Positions 34,301-45,390 are shown, counted from the first letter of the stretch. The stretch is DNA of 64,000 nucleotides from Mastigias papua (GCA_964019165.1 OZ025271.1:11941259-12005258); one strand, 5' to 3'. The notes: a model not told the origin generated them from the letters alone. Numbers and translations are program-made.

Positions 34301-34768
34301 ATTGCGTACTATTGTTTCACCTAACAGTCTGCTTGTATTTCCTATTATTACGCTATCATTACTTCCTTCAACACTATCACTATTCCCTTCATCATTATCA
34401 CTATTCCCATCTAACCTTCGACAGATTTCTTCTAACTCTACAACAGTAAACCATTCATTCTTTTTTATTAATCTAGCCTGATCACATAGTCTTTGTTCTG
34501 TCACTATTGGTAAATTTCTCTCTTTCCAGATATTATGCATCCTTTTTCTGTAACCTCGTATCGGCCTTCCATTTTCATCTATTGGGTTACTCAAAAAATA
34601 GCATTCCATAACAGCAAGGTTCAATTCCCTAGTCCATTTCATTTTGGCAGACGCTTGATGACGACCAGGCCCACCCTGCCGTACAGTGGGACACTTGCCG
34701 GGCGAGAAACCTTCACTTGCAGTTCCAGTTTCATTCACGCCGTTATCTTCATTATTAGAATTATTCAT
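31364..34768 (-). CDS. R4/Dong-like retrotransposon protein, 1134 aa
   Basis: One uninterrupted frame; the first ATG is at 34768 (MNNSNN). An acidic Ser/Asn-rich N-terminus leads into a Myb-like helix region (KMKWTRELNLAVMECYFL). The RT follows, with PNWKAPGPDGVQGYWLKK, WVDYKKAYDMVPHSW, GIFQGDSLSP and active site LLFMDDLKIF (F651-D654), a CCHC knuckle CRMCGEKAETISHLVSEC, and a restriction-like endonuclease (KRRHDN, ARRPDIVLVDK, IIDIAVPGD, KMEKYQYL). Order and length fit the R4/Dong group, whose known members insert in TAA-rich targets. All catalytic motifs are present, so the copy may be competent. Confidence 0.92.
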   Translation of the reverse strand: MNNSNNEDNGVNETGTASEGFSPGKCPTVRQGGPGRHQASAKMKWTRELNLAVMECYFLSNPIDENGRPIRGYRKRMHNIWKERNLPIVTEQRLCDQARLIKKNEWFTVVELEEICRRLDGNSDNDEGNSDSVEGSNDSVIIGNTSRLLGETIVRNDERFEAIEVQVRSSNVQDEQERCMMDEIVGIMKSGRRWDTRGLKKVNRNILSEWSSKVNRVLVNIKTDNITDTNNLIYAVAQYVSKKVGLRVMGRNVKREPWWKRRIQNTIRELRSHVNILQRKKRGEPTKGDKYKILDRKYRIKTKGEDTVIEELKQRLQAKATKLKRYENRIQQFKINRSFQQDQKKVYQELSGLKRTEGVTPDAAESERFWSTIWGNEAQHNRDAQWLKDLREECDKVNQQDIAITLERVTERVKKIPNWKAPGPDGVQGYWLKKLTSLHDRIAEQMNELVNNRAPLPVWMTTGRTVLCQKDPKKGNVVENYRPISCLPLLWKLMTGIIADYVYQMLLESDILPVEQKGCRKKSRGTKDQLLIDKMILNDSKRRQKNLAMAWVDYKKAYDMVPHSWIVECLQLAQVPENVTTFLQRSMVNWQTELTSSGTSLGNVNIRRGIFQGDSLSPLIFVICMIPLSKVLRKAKAGYLLEDVKINHLLFMDDLKIFGKNRTEIDSLISTVKVISHEIGMEFGVKKCGIAIMKRGKLVESEDINLGNGESIKAIDLEGYKYLGILEADKIKENEMKEMFSKEYLRRTKLIMRSKLNGRNKIMAVNIWAVSLMRYGAGILGWNTNELQKLDRKTRKIMTINKELHPRSDVARIYVSRRRGGRGLISFECCVRGEENSLSWYVLNSREVLLRKVGDSDIVNVAEAVEPNEYKRFHSQKREDEWKQKIMHGQFLRDKEGVDWDRSWHWIAKGDMKGCTEALICSAQEKALRTNYTKFYIDKSSESPICRMCGEKAETISHLVSECSKLAQREYKRRHDNVARYIHWQLCVKGGFERADRWYNQQPEAIIENENYKLLWDFTIQCDRMIEARRPDIVLVDKMNKEVKIIDIAVPGDSRVKEKELEKMEKYQYLREEIGHVWQMRSATVVPVVIGALGVISDKFEKHIKKLGVKIAIDVIQKTALLGSARILRKVLSI

Positions 34769-34937
34769 TGCACTCAAAAAGAGGATAGTGACTTTAAGGT
34801 TACACTACCACCGGTGTTTTTATCGAGACACCATCTCTAGGGAGGTTGTCAACCAAGACTAAAGAGTCCCCCCTACCCATGAGACAGACTAGCCCCCGCC
34901 GGATGCCAACTCGGTATTTCGTAGTCTCAGGGAGAGC

Positions 34938-35053
34938 TGACAGGTACTACACCTTGCTCAAGGGTGACCTGGAGGTAGTTGTAGCAAAGGGTAACCTCAT
35001 TATCCCACGTCAAAACTCTACAACCGGATGCAGTTTTATGTCATACCCAGGAC
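34938..35053 (-). ncRNA. Candidate HDV-like ribozyme at the 5' end of element B
   Basis: Minus strand from the first element base: GTCCTGG (35053-35047) can pair with CCAGGTC (34972-34966) as P1, with one U-U mismatch. TGACA (35043-35039) pairs perfectly with TGTCA (34942-34938) as P2. A hairpin cacccttgagcaaggtg lies between P1 and P2 as P4. This order (P1, P2, long P3 region, P1', P4, P2') is that of HDV-like ribozymes that cleave at the 5' end of R2 and other non-LTR elements. The P3 region is longer than usual and I could not fold it, so this remains a hypothesis. Confidence 0.42.
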
Positions 35054-35073
35054 AATTATTATTATTATTATTA

Positions 35074-35115
<42 letters not shown>
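35054..35115. repeat. (ATT)n between elements B and D'
   Basis: About 20 units with one cat interruption. It is the 5' flank of B and the truncation junction of the next plus-strand copy. Confidence 0.95.
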
Positions 35116-35116
<1 letters not shown>

Positions 35117-35583
35117 TACCAACGCAGACAGGAAGCGTAACAAATACCTGCAGCTCACTCGTGACCTCTCTTCAAAATACCGTAATACCAAATTTATCAA
35201 CCTATCCATCAGCTCTATAGGAATTTTTGGGAAATCCTGCAAATCTTTTATTGAAATGTGCAATGATCTTGGTATTGAAAAACAGCACTTAAACTATATA
35301 CTAAGCAAAATTACAGCCATCATCATTCGATCCACCTATTATATTTTCTGCATGAGAAACAAACCCTGGACTAACCCTGATCTTCTAACGTACTAAGAAT
35401 TATAGTTACATCTAACTCACTGTGTATGGACTTGTATTCCTAAGTGCAATTTTTTTTGTTTTTTTTGTATGAATTTGTTGACTATATGTGTAACCTTGTC
35501 TGCCAGATACAAATTACCTATACTTAGAGAGATTTGTATTTGTATTAGTAATTTGAATATATACATGAGAAGTTTAAAAAAGC
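35116..35583 (+). mobile_element. R2/Hero-like fragment D', 3' end only
   Basis: A 470-bp copy, roughly 97% identical to the last part of element D (30748-31236), with the open frame NADRKRNKYLQL to its stop at 35396 and the same 3' UTR. It is severely 5'-truncated and inserted in (ATT)n. The near-identity to D points to recent activity of this subfamily. Confidence 0.88.

Positions 35584-35613
<30 letters not shown>
35584..35613. repeat. (ATT)n between elements D' and E
   Basis: About nine units, at the 3' end of D' and at the truncation point of E. Confidence 0.9.
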
Positions 35614-35614
<1 letters not shown>

Positions 35615-36969
35615 TCGAAATAAAAAAGTCATCTACTTCAACTACGCAATACCACCTTAAATTAATAATTAATCATGACGTTGTTCCGACTGCTGACATT
35701 GGCAAGTCGTTCAAATATCTTGGTAGGCATTTTAATTATGCTATGGATAATCAAATCCACATGTCTGAAGCTTATGATCTTCTCCAAGACCTAATGAAGA
35801 GAATAGATAGTCTTTCTTGCCATCCAAAGAATAAACTGCTGATATATCATAAATTTGTGCTATCTAAACTGTCCTGGCATCTTACCATTGCTGATCTTAG
35901 TAAGACATGGGTAGTCCAAAATCTGGACAGTATTGTTACAAGGTATGTCAGGCAATGGCTTGATCTTCCAATAAGTTCAACTTTAAGTACTCTTATCCTA
36001 CAGAGATCAAAGTATGGAATCACTCTTGTTTTACCTTCCACAAAATTTACTCAATGCCAAACAGTCATTAGAAATGCTCTTAAAACCTCTCGCAATCCTG
36101 ACATCAATTCTCTATGGGCAACGATCAGCAAGGGCTCAAACATTTAATATGATCAATACAAGACTACAAAGCAGGTTCTCTCTGCCATCCAAAGGGACAA
36201 CGAGAATCGCATCAACCACGAATTAACATCTCAAGGTTTCATCATGTCTTCCATCCTTAAACTCTCCAATCATAAAACTCGTGGTCTATGGTCAACTGTG
36301 CAACAGAATATGCCAAAAAATATTTTCAATTTCATGATTAAGTATGTTAATAATACTTTAGCAACTCGCAAGAACCTGTTTAAATGGTCTCTTTCCGATT
36401 CCCCATCTTGCTCCTTTTGTCTCCATCCAGAAACACTTCAGCATGTTGTATCAAGTTGCAGGTCTTATCTAGAGGATGGCAGGTACACCTGGCGTCACAA
36501 TTCTGTTTTACTGTTCATTGCTAAATCATTTTCTTCTATACATCATTGCCTGGTATAGGCTGATCTCCCTTTTTTCCCATCACCTTCTCTTATCACTGGT
36601 GATTCTCTTCGGCCCGATCTTGCCTTGATTGCTCCAGATAATTCTCTTTATGTCTTAGAATTAACGGTTGGATTTGAAACAAACATAGGAATTAGTAGTA
36701 ATCGCAGAGCTACTAAGTATAGGCCTCTTTTGCTCGACCTAAAACCACGATATCGTGAGATGAACTTCGTAAATATTTCTATGGGCGCTCTTGGCATTCT
36801 TGAGTCTTCATCTGATTCCTTGTTACAAATGATGAAAGAGTTAGGCATCGACAATAGTACACAAAAAGTAATCATTAAGAAGATAATGAACATTGCAGTG
36901 AGGTGCACGTACTATGTATTTTGCAGAAGAAACAAGGCGTGGACAATCCCCGAACTATTAAACTTTTGA
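35614..36969 (+). pseudogene. RT C-terminus and RLE of element E
   Basis: One reading frame is interrupted by two stops, at 36145-36147 and 36556-36558. The remaining parts show the thumb region, the CCHC knuckle (CSFCLHPETLQHVVSSC) and the restriction-like nuclease (SLRPDLALIA, YVLELTVGFE, RATKYRPL). The part before 35740 also has a stop and is degraded. It cannot be functional. Confidence 0.85.
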
Positions 36970-37183
36970 TTTTGTCTTGTTTGTGCCGTCTTCTTTTTTT
37001 TTTTTTTAACCTTACTTCTTTCGTCTTTCTCTTCAGTATTTATTCATTCTGTTATTGTATGTTACTTTAATATTATTGTTCTATTTTTTTTATGCAGACA
37101 TGCCAATTATACATTGCCTGTTAATTAGTGAGATGTATAGTTGTAACTTTTAAATTTTTGATGAATGAATTGACGTTTAAAAA
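35614..37183 (+). mobile_element. R2/Hero-like retrotransposon E, 5'-truncated, inactive
   Basis: It starts after the RT active site (FEIKKSSTSTTQY) and runs to the 3' UTR, which resembles that of C (gcagacatgccaattat..cattgcc). It belongs to the C subfamily but is older. No (ATT)n follows its A-run, so the right border of the microsatellite array has been lost or eroded here. Confidence 0.82.
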
Positions 37184-38389
37184 AAACAATTAACACATGG
37201 AAATTATGAATAAAGAGATTGCTATTTATAGGGTAATTTCCCAACAGTAAGAGAGTTTCACAGATTTTAGGGAGTGATCGGGAATTCATGGGCAACCTAG
37301 TAATAGTTCTTATTGAGCTGATGGGGATTTCTGTTGATTGTAAATGAAACATTAAACAGTGGTAAAAATGTACGTTACAGATTTACTGAAAATGCATTTT
37401 ACAAACTGTATTATTGAGAACGTTCCATTGTAAGTAATTGAAACAATGTTATATGCATTGATTTCTCCATCCTTTTGGTTTAAGTATGAATTTTGGAAAG
37501 TTAAGATTAATTCTCATATGCATAATAAGCAGCTCTATTTGTTGCACTTAATATCTCTAATTTTTACAGTGTTATTATCACTTTCTAGATTTAATTAGAT
37601 GTCTATTTTTCTCAGTACTAAAATGTGATCAAGGTGAATACTGAATGTTTCATAATAATTTTAATATTACCAGCAATACTATTTCAATTTGACGTTGAAA
37701 AAACACGATAAGAAAATTTCTCATTGTACAGAGGATTATCAGCTTAAACATCACCACTTGTAAATGTTTCCTGTATTAGTATATTCAGTACATGGGAGTA
37801 TAAATAGCTAATCGTACCCGTTCTCTTCTAACATAACTTGCAATACGTTTGATTGCATTCTTTAGGTGTACAAGTTCTTTGTGTTAAGGAATCGCATTGT
37901 AAAGAGCATAGAGAATGCATGTAGAAATCTAATGAGAAATCCTGCATGTAAAAGACCAAAATATTTAATGAGCATTTACTACTACCAAACAAACTCCTAA
38001 GAAACTCTTTGACTTTTAATATTTTCATCACTGCAAAGGAATTGAGGATTAACATGCCAAACTCAAATGCATTGTGTCTAATCCTTGTAGCTAGTGGTTA
38101 ATAGATGGGGGTTCTGCTGAAATTTCCTGTATCCATACCGTCTTGTCTTGAAACTGTACCCTCACAACGTGCATGGCGTTAAATGTGCAGTTAAAGTTAA
38201 GAAACCATTCCGACACTCTAGCGTTGATAACTCTGATCAAAAGATGTCTAAAAATAAAGAACTTTCATAACTAGGCCATGAGCTAGGTTTCTTGTAAAAC
38301 TATGCACTTCTGTTAATTAATATAATCACTATGCACAAGAGCAACAGCATCACATGTCATATGAACAGTTCATTCACCAATGAATCTGT
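37184..38389. other. AT-rich DNA, no gene recognised
   Basis: Nothing with coding or repeat structure that I can support. Confidence 0.4.
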
Positions 38390-39000
38390 AGTGAACGTAA
38401 ACAATGCAGCATAGGCCATTTGTTACTCAACGCCAATTTTCTTTCTCTCATTCATTCACAACCTTCAATCACACACCTTGGATATCACCGTACGTCATTC
38501 CTGTCATCGAACACCTATGCCAACATAGAACTCAAGGCAGCAACAACTCAGCACGCAATCATCTCATGCCTCTCTCACTGCTTTCGCTCCACGAAACTTC
38601 TTCCGCTCCTGGGTCCTGGTTGCCCAACGCAAAGACGTTGACCAAGCATTAACAAAATCAAGATTGGACACTCGTCATTCAATCATCGGACATTTAATAA
38701 AAATAGTAATTTTTTGATGTGTACTTGCTCGCTTATTTTACTAATGCTATTCTTTTTTGCCATTCATATTTCTGACCCTACAATGTTAACAATCGCACAC
38801 TGCTTTCTCCCTTACGGATCGAATGCTTCTCATCCGCTTGCATTCTAAGGGGGGAACTCCTGTAGTTAGTGTAAACATTGTAGCATAGGCCATTTCTTAC
38901 TCAACGTCGATTTTCCTTCTTTCATTCACTCACAATTTTCAATTACCCGCCTAGGATATCACAATAAGTCAATCCTCTCATCGACCACCTCGTCAATCCT
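38390..39000. repeat. Diverged direct repeat, about 475-bp offset
   Basis: About 130 bp from 38391 (cataggccatttgttactca, then ctttctctcattcattcaca) recurs from about 38866 (cataggccatttcttactca and so on) at roughly 80% identity. It may be a diverged terminal repeat pair, but no retrotransposon coding sequence lies between them. Confidence 0.6.
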
Positions 39001-39099
39001 CTTCTGTTGTTCTGTACGCAATCATCGCAACATGAGCCTAGTCAGCAATCCTCTAACATCCTCTAGCAACAACAACAACCAAACCCTTCCTGTACGTGA

Positions 39100-42000
39100 T
39101 CATGTTGATTTTGGGTTGTTTCAATGTTTATGTACATATCCATGTTATCCGTAAAGTAACATTAAGTCAGAGTAGAGTCAGAGTACAGTCAACATCGCCG
39201 TCTCCTCTCTCTGCCTCCGTGTTCTCTGCACGTTAGATAATGATACGCAACACGATGATTCAGCTTGGGATGACACTTATCCAACAAGCAGATTATAAGA
39301 AGTACCACAACTCACATTCTTATAAATCAATTGCTTACATGCTTATTACATTAGAACCTGCTGTATTATATCTTACATTATCTGTACAATGTATTACATT
39401 GAATTTAATATTCAGATATTCTGTATGTAGATAGTCAGATTATGGTTAGGATCATCATCCTGTTTGAATTATGTTTAAACTCATGGGTGGATGTAGCATC
39501 GAAGATTGAGGAGAGCCAATTGGGTAGAATCATACATCGGGTCTTCTAAGGCTTTTTTCATAGAAGCAACTAGAGTAAGCTAAGATCTTGCTGAAAGAAA
39601 GCTGGGAGGTATTTCGAGACAATTTTGACTTGGAATATTTAGTCGTGCTATCGGGGAGGTATGTTTGAGTGATTGCACATTGGAATGTGGATGACTTTGT
39701 TTATTGACTTTGAAACACCCAACATGCCTGTACCTTATGTGACATAAAATTCTGTAAGTTTTACCTTTTAGAATGGCTAGAAAGACGCATCTTCTAGACT
39801 AAGATTTGATTGAATTGCATTGTTGTTTGGGGACGGACCCACGATAATTCGAGAATGAAAAGCAGATTAAACGCGGAGAGTCATTTACAAAGATGAAGGA
39901 GCTAAAATCATCGTGCTCCCTACCGTTCTGATGCCTTTCCTGATTTTACTCTAATGAGAAATTGTGCAAATGAAAAATACAGCTCTGTGACAAAAATCCA
40001 ACTAGGAATAAATATAAGAAATATAAGTCATGGTATTTCAATCCAGAAATTAAAAGATATAAAGATAAAAGATATTTGCTCAATTTCTAAAAATGTTCTT
40101 CCATAATTGAACTTGAGAACAATTATGTAGGCTAGATAACTGAAGCACTTGAAAATCCCGAAAATATGTGAAAATAGTTTTGCAGATTACATGCTATGTT
40201 GTGATTGCTTTACCAATGAAACTGTTTGCCATGAATTTAGAACTGTTTCACAAGCAAATTAGGCCTACTTTGAATGCTCTATCTATTGCTAAGACGAATA
40301 CTTGTAGCATTGAAATTCACTAGCAAAGTAGAGAGATCCATGTCCTACTATGGGAAATAATATTAACTTCAAGAAATCTATGACTTATTTTGCTACGTTT
40401 TCGTTATAAATGCCATTGGAAATCAGATGATAGGCACGAATTGGCACTATGCAGTAACAATACGCTGTGACAATACCGTAGGAATAACAAGATGGCCGCT
40501 GTAGAAGGATACATTCTCATTGGTAATTTAATGCAAAATTGCTATAAATGAAATCATCTATATGCTTAGTATGATATGTTACGACAGGCAAACTGCAGTT
40601 GATAAGATTTGCATTCTATAATCCGCTTTATTCATATTGTCACAATTATAATGGACACGTGACTCTAAACATAATGGACACGTTAAACAGATTCAGCATA
40701 CGCTATATGCTCAATTTCATGTGATAAATGTTCATTGTTAGGGGACCATGGCCAAACGGCCCCCTTCTGGATCCATCTGTGATTAACGTGAAACTGAAGA
40801 TACAGAAAGAAACAAATTTATAAAAGATGGAATTTACAAGAGTCTATGGAAGAAGATGTGCAGGAAAAGTTACAGAAGAAGTCGGGAAGGAGCTGCAATT
40901 AACTAGAGACAATGAACCAATTAATGGCAAGTTAATGATTGCTACTAAACTTGATTAAAGTTTCTCTTTACCTCGCTTTGGTCTGATTTCAACCAAAGTT
41001 AACCTATCAGTCTATATTAACATTTTGTCATTCATCCAAATTGTTTACTCACCTTTGAGAAATTCCACAAAGACGTACTATTTCCTTGATGCTTATAATA
41101 TGGTCAAATATTTTATCAAATTTTGATATTGATCCTATTTAACACATTTTATCAATTCTGTTTGTATCATATTTGGTTATTTTCAAAGCAGATACACATA
41201 CAAATTACTTAAGAAGTTTTATGTAAACTTAATTTATCATGTCTAATTATAAATTATAATTAACAGCTAAATAATTTACATGCATAAAAGATGTAATTAA
41301 ACTTAAATGTATATGATATGTAATAATGATGGTAATAATAGTTTATGCGGATGAACAAGAAGGTCAGTCAGGTTGGATGATGACAGTTTCGTAACACAAG
41401 GTTAGAAATGAATCAACATCGACAGCTTTCTAGCCACATTAAGCTGCAATAATTTTCATGAAGCACTTTTCTCTTCTGACATACATGCAAGACTAAAGTG
41501 GATTTCTGTCAACAGAACTCAACCCCCTGATTAAGCCTATTTCCAGCAACGGCAATATTAAGATTGTAGATTAAGCGTAAATGAGACAGTATAGTCTCAG
41601 TGTGTGTTTTAAACTGCATAACAGTGAACTATTCATAGATATTTAGTCCATAGAAATAGAGTCGATTTATCATTGGCCATGGTTAGAATATCGATTTATC
41701 ATGGCCGTGAATAACTTGAAAAGACATTGTACATTGTCTGTAAGCAGCTTGCTGGTAATCTGTGAATGTCAGAGATTTTTGCATCGGTAATAAATACAGC
41801 AGAAATAAGTAAAAGCAGATGAAATTTTTTAACTAAGCTATCACTTAAAAGTCTTCTAAAGTGAATCTTTCCAAAATTTAATCCCTGATTGCACCTCATC
41901 ATTTATCGTTGATTGTCAGAGATTTTGGTAAAAAGTGGCAAAATGGTTAATTAGATTACATGTTCTTAAAGAATAGTAATGGGCCTTTTGATCCTCTGTC

Positions 42001-42229
42001 TCTACTGTTTATGGCAATTAGAATTACTGTGTTATTGCTTTGATGACCTAATTGTCATTCTAGATTGTCGTTAAGTTTGTCGTTAATTCATTTCCTATAT
42101 ATGCGAGCACTTCATGTACCATGCATATATTGCTTACTGAACCATAAATCTACAAATAAGCCATCCCCTGGGAGATATGTTTTATAATGTTCTTGGAAGG
42201 ACGATTATTCAATTGGACGTTTTATTTAA
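39100..42229. other. 3.1 kb without recognised features
   Basis: AT-rich. The phrase atcgatttatcat..ggcc occurs twice at about 41663-41706. No frame, tRNA or paired repeat beyond that was found. Confidence 0.4.
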
Positions 42230-42444
42230 AGCCTGGTTTCCATATAAATTTTTCTAGTCGGCGACGCATCGCCAACCCATCGGCGACGTGTAAGATTTTA
42301 ATGGAAACACTCTCAGCTAGCTGTCGCCGACACCTCGCCGATGCCTCGTAAGTCTGGTTTCCATATAACTTGCCCTCTGCATAGGTGCTGTATCCCATAG
42401 GTCTCTGCGGGCATCTTGGCGGGCATTTCGGAGTAATATTAAAG

Positions 42445-42624
42445 ATGGCAGAATATCTCCACAGACGTCTCTTGCTGCAAGTTCAATGTGCCCTTCTTTC
42501 TACGTACATGCGAAGAAGGCTGGATGAGAAATCGCGTGTATCGACCTTGTGCAGTTATGACATCGATTTGCAGGGTTTTGCTATTTCCTTCCAAGCATTT
42601 TGTTTCTTCCGTAAATCTTTATAG
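42445..42624 (+). pseudogene. Harbinger transposase N-terminal stub
   Basis: The ATG at 42445 opens MAEYLHRRLLLQVQCALL, then YMRRRL, similar in character to the Leu/Arg-rich start of Harbinger (HARBI1-type) transposases. The later part of the frame overlaps the opposite-strand MADF exon and is probably not genuine. No DDE domain follows. Confidence 0.4.
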
Positions 42625-42713
42625 TCACGCATACTTTTGTCATAAAGCACAGGATAATGCTGTACTTCATTCATGAGCTCTTCATTGGTAACATTATCAT
42701 TAACTTGTGCCAT
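42555..42713 (-). pseudogene. MADF (Myb/SANT-like) domain fragment
   Basis: The minus-strand ATG at 42713 opens MAQVNDNVTNEELMNEVQ, continuing with HYPVLYDKSMRDYKD and AWKEIA before a stop. This is the first half of a MADF domain (L..EV..HPVLYD..DY.D...W..IA). Harbinger elements carry such a DNA-binding protein as their second gene, needed with the transposase. Only 52 residues remain. Confidence 0.75.
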
Positions 42714-43561
42714 CTTTGTTGCACGACGAAAATGATAACAAATGGCGGGAAACCACCTGAATCTGTAGTTGATGGCAGCCCCCTGATTGGCTAACTATTG
42801 TCAGGTGCTCACCTGAACTCTAGAGCTCATTTGCATAGTCGCCGATACGTCGGCGATGGATGTTTCCATTAAACTTTTTAATCATCACAGTTGTCGCCGA
42901 CAGCAAAAAGTTGAACCTGATTCAACTTTTGCGAGGGATCGCTGACGAGACGGCGATAGGCTTTTATCAGTGTTTCCATTAAAATTTTACTTGTCGGCGA
43001 TGCATCGCCGATGCCTCGCCGACTAGGAAAAGTTATACGGAAACCAGGCTTAACGCAGTGGTGTACCTGACATAGATTTAGGCTAGTGTAATTACTAATT
43101 GTCCTCAACTTTTCATGTCCCAAAAGGGACGTCAATTCTCCTCGTTGAAGCAGTGGCCACTGTAAAAAGTAAAATGGTATACCGTAATGCTGTGAGTAAG
43201 CGATCCCTTCTTCTTAACTCCCCTCGAATAAACACTCTCTATTTTAATTTTTCTGTCAATAACCGCTTTATTCTATTAAACGCCCCCTTCGAACAGATGC
43301 CCCTGTTGTCGTTATCAGTTGATGCCAGAAAAGATGAGATGATTTCCTGCTTTAAAGAAGGCAAAAAGTGTGCTGATGGAGGAGCTTAATATTTTAATGC
43401 GGGAAGCTTACATGAAAACCCATTTGAAGTAATGGAAGAAGACGTAACAGAACCTGCTCCAAAAATGTCATCAAGGACGACGATGTTGATAATGACTGTG
43501 AACTAGACTTAAACGTTTTTTGAGCTTAGATTTAGATATTTTTTGCAAACTCTATGCAAAC

Positions 43562-43777
<216 letters not shown>

Positions 43778-43898
43778 AGACCCTCAAGAAAAAATTCCAA
43801 CTTTTAAAACGTTTCGGCACAAGCCTTCATCAGTTATCATAACTGATGAAGGCTTGTGCCGAAACGTTTTAAAAGTTGGAATTTTTTCTTAAGGGTCT
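43778..43898. repeat. 121-bp palindrome with hammerhead-like cores
   Basis: Two 60-bp arms are mirror copies with one mismatch. Each arm, read outward from the centre, carries CTGATGA, a GGC-ttgt-GCC stem and GAAAC (plus strand: 43843-43849 and 43861-43864). The word aaggcttgtgccgaaacg is typical of Penelope-like element ends. No coding part is attached. It lies between two (TA)n tracts. Confidence 0.75.
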
Positions 43899-43992
43899 AT
43901 TTATGTCTTTAAAAATTTCTTTATGATTGGAGCTATTTGAGTATATATAATTATATATATATATACATTCAGTAGCTAGCGAGTAACCAGGA

Positions 43993-43995
<3 letters not shown>

Positions 43996-44089
<94 letters not shown>
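43996..44089. repeat. (TA)n microsatellite
   Basis: About 94 bp of TA. Confidence 0.95.
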
Positions 44090-44091
<2 letters not shown>

Positions 44092-45390
44092 CCTATTGTC
44101 TAGGAAGGAACAGGTACAAAAGTTCAATAAATTGCTTCTCTATTAAATGCCTCTTTCGAGTAGACGCCCCCTAAAATATCACATAACTTAATAAACGCTT
44201 AATCAAAGCATTACGGTAGATAGTTACAAGTCTTTGCGTCAAATAATTTATTCCTAAGAGTCCCCGGCGATTGTCTTATGCCATTGGTTTCAATTGAGGG
44301 AAGACTCTTTTTCTTCAAAATCGGCGTATAAACAATTTTGGCATGGTGGTGCTTATTCGAATTCCTTCAAGCATTTCATATTCAATACATATGTGATGAT
44401 TCATAGGTTCATACTGATGTATCATGATATAAACTACGATGAAGGAATGAATTCGAAACCTAGTTGATTAAACATGACAATAATTTATATAGCGCAAATT
44501 AAAATGAATTATTGTAGTTCATTTGCTGATTGTTATAAAAGTTACAGAATGTGAAATCAAAATTGCTTCACTGAGTCGTCCTGACATAGATCAATCAAGG
44601 CTCTTCAGAATATGACAATATTTCAGGCTATCTCAACTCAGATTGCTCACCTGTGTCAAAAGCTCTGAATTTGTGTTGTTTCACAAGTTAGGCCCATTTG
44701 CCATATGAGTATTGCTGCTAGCAATGTTCACATTCCCAGAGTTTCATCGATATCGCTATTGCAAGTAACCAGTGGGTAATCAGTTACTCGAGGTTCTATT
44801 CCATTCCAAGTAATGATAAAAGGATTTCCAATGATAAACAATGATTAGCCTAGTGTTGATAATAATCTAACCATGCTGATACAGAAACAAATTTGATTGA
44901 TGATCTATTGCAAGTACCTCGTATATTTGGAATAACAGCTGTCTGCAAACTGAGGCTCGTTCGTTATTCAATTCATTGCATTAGGGTCAGCAGCGGGGAA
45001 ACAGGGGGGGGGCTGCTCAGTTGTGCAGACAAGCAATGTTGGTATATAGAAAGTAGTGAATGGTGATCAAGAGGATGCTAGAAGCCACCATTTGTAAACT
45101 AGGCGTCAGTTTTATTGATAGCTTGATTAACTAATTCCATTGCATAGCATTGGTGATTTGCATTAAAAGCCGATTTGCTAAACTCATACCAAAGAAATGA
45201 AAGCTTATACAAAGTTACTTCAAAAAATATAGGATTGCAGTATTCGATTTTTTGGAAATACCTTTTCTAGAAAAATTAGACGGGCTATAATCCCCTAGGC
45301 CCTCCGATCAATTAGACCTCCGTCGTCAATTGGAATGGACGGTATAGTAGCATAAATTTTGCACAACGGGAAGCTGATAGAAATTCACTG

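Larger units (their letters stand above)
31252..35053 (-). mobile_element. R4/Dong-like retrotransposon B, full length, intact ORF
   Basis: A 3.8-kb element bounded by (ATT)n on both sides, with the same 5' terminal sequence as element A (gtcctgggtatgac) and a single long ORF. It lies in the same orientation as A relative to the microsatellite. Confidence 0.9.
42230..43050. mobile_element. PIF/Harbinger element, internally deleted
   Basis: The inverted ends (agcctggtttccatataa..cggcgac, mirrored at the right) are flanked by TAA at 42227-42229 and 43051-43053, the 3-bp duplication of PIF/Harbinger. Subterminal regions carry several copies of tcggcgatgcatcgccg-type words. Two convergent gene starts remain inside: a transposase-like start on the plus strand and a MADF exon on the minus strand. 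The middle of both genes is gone. Confidence 0.85.
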
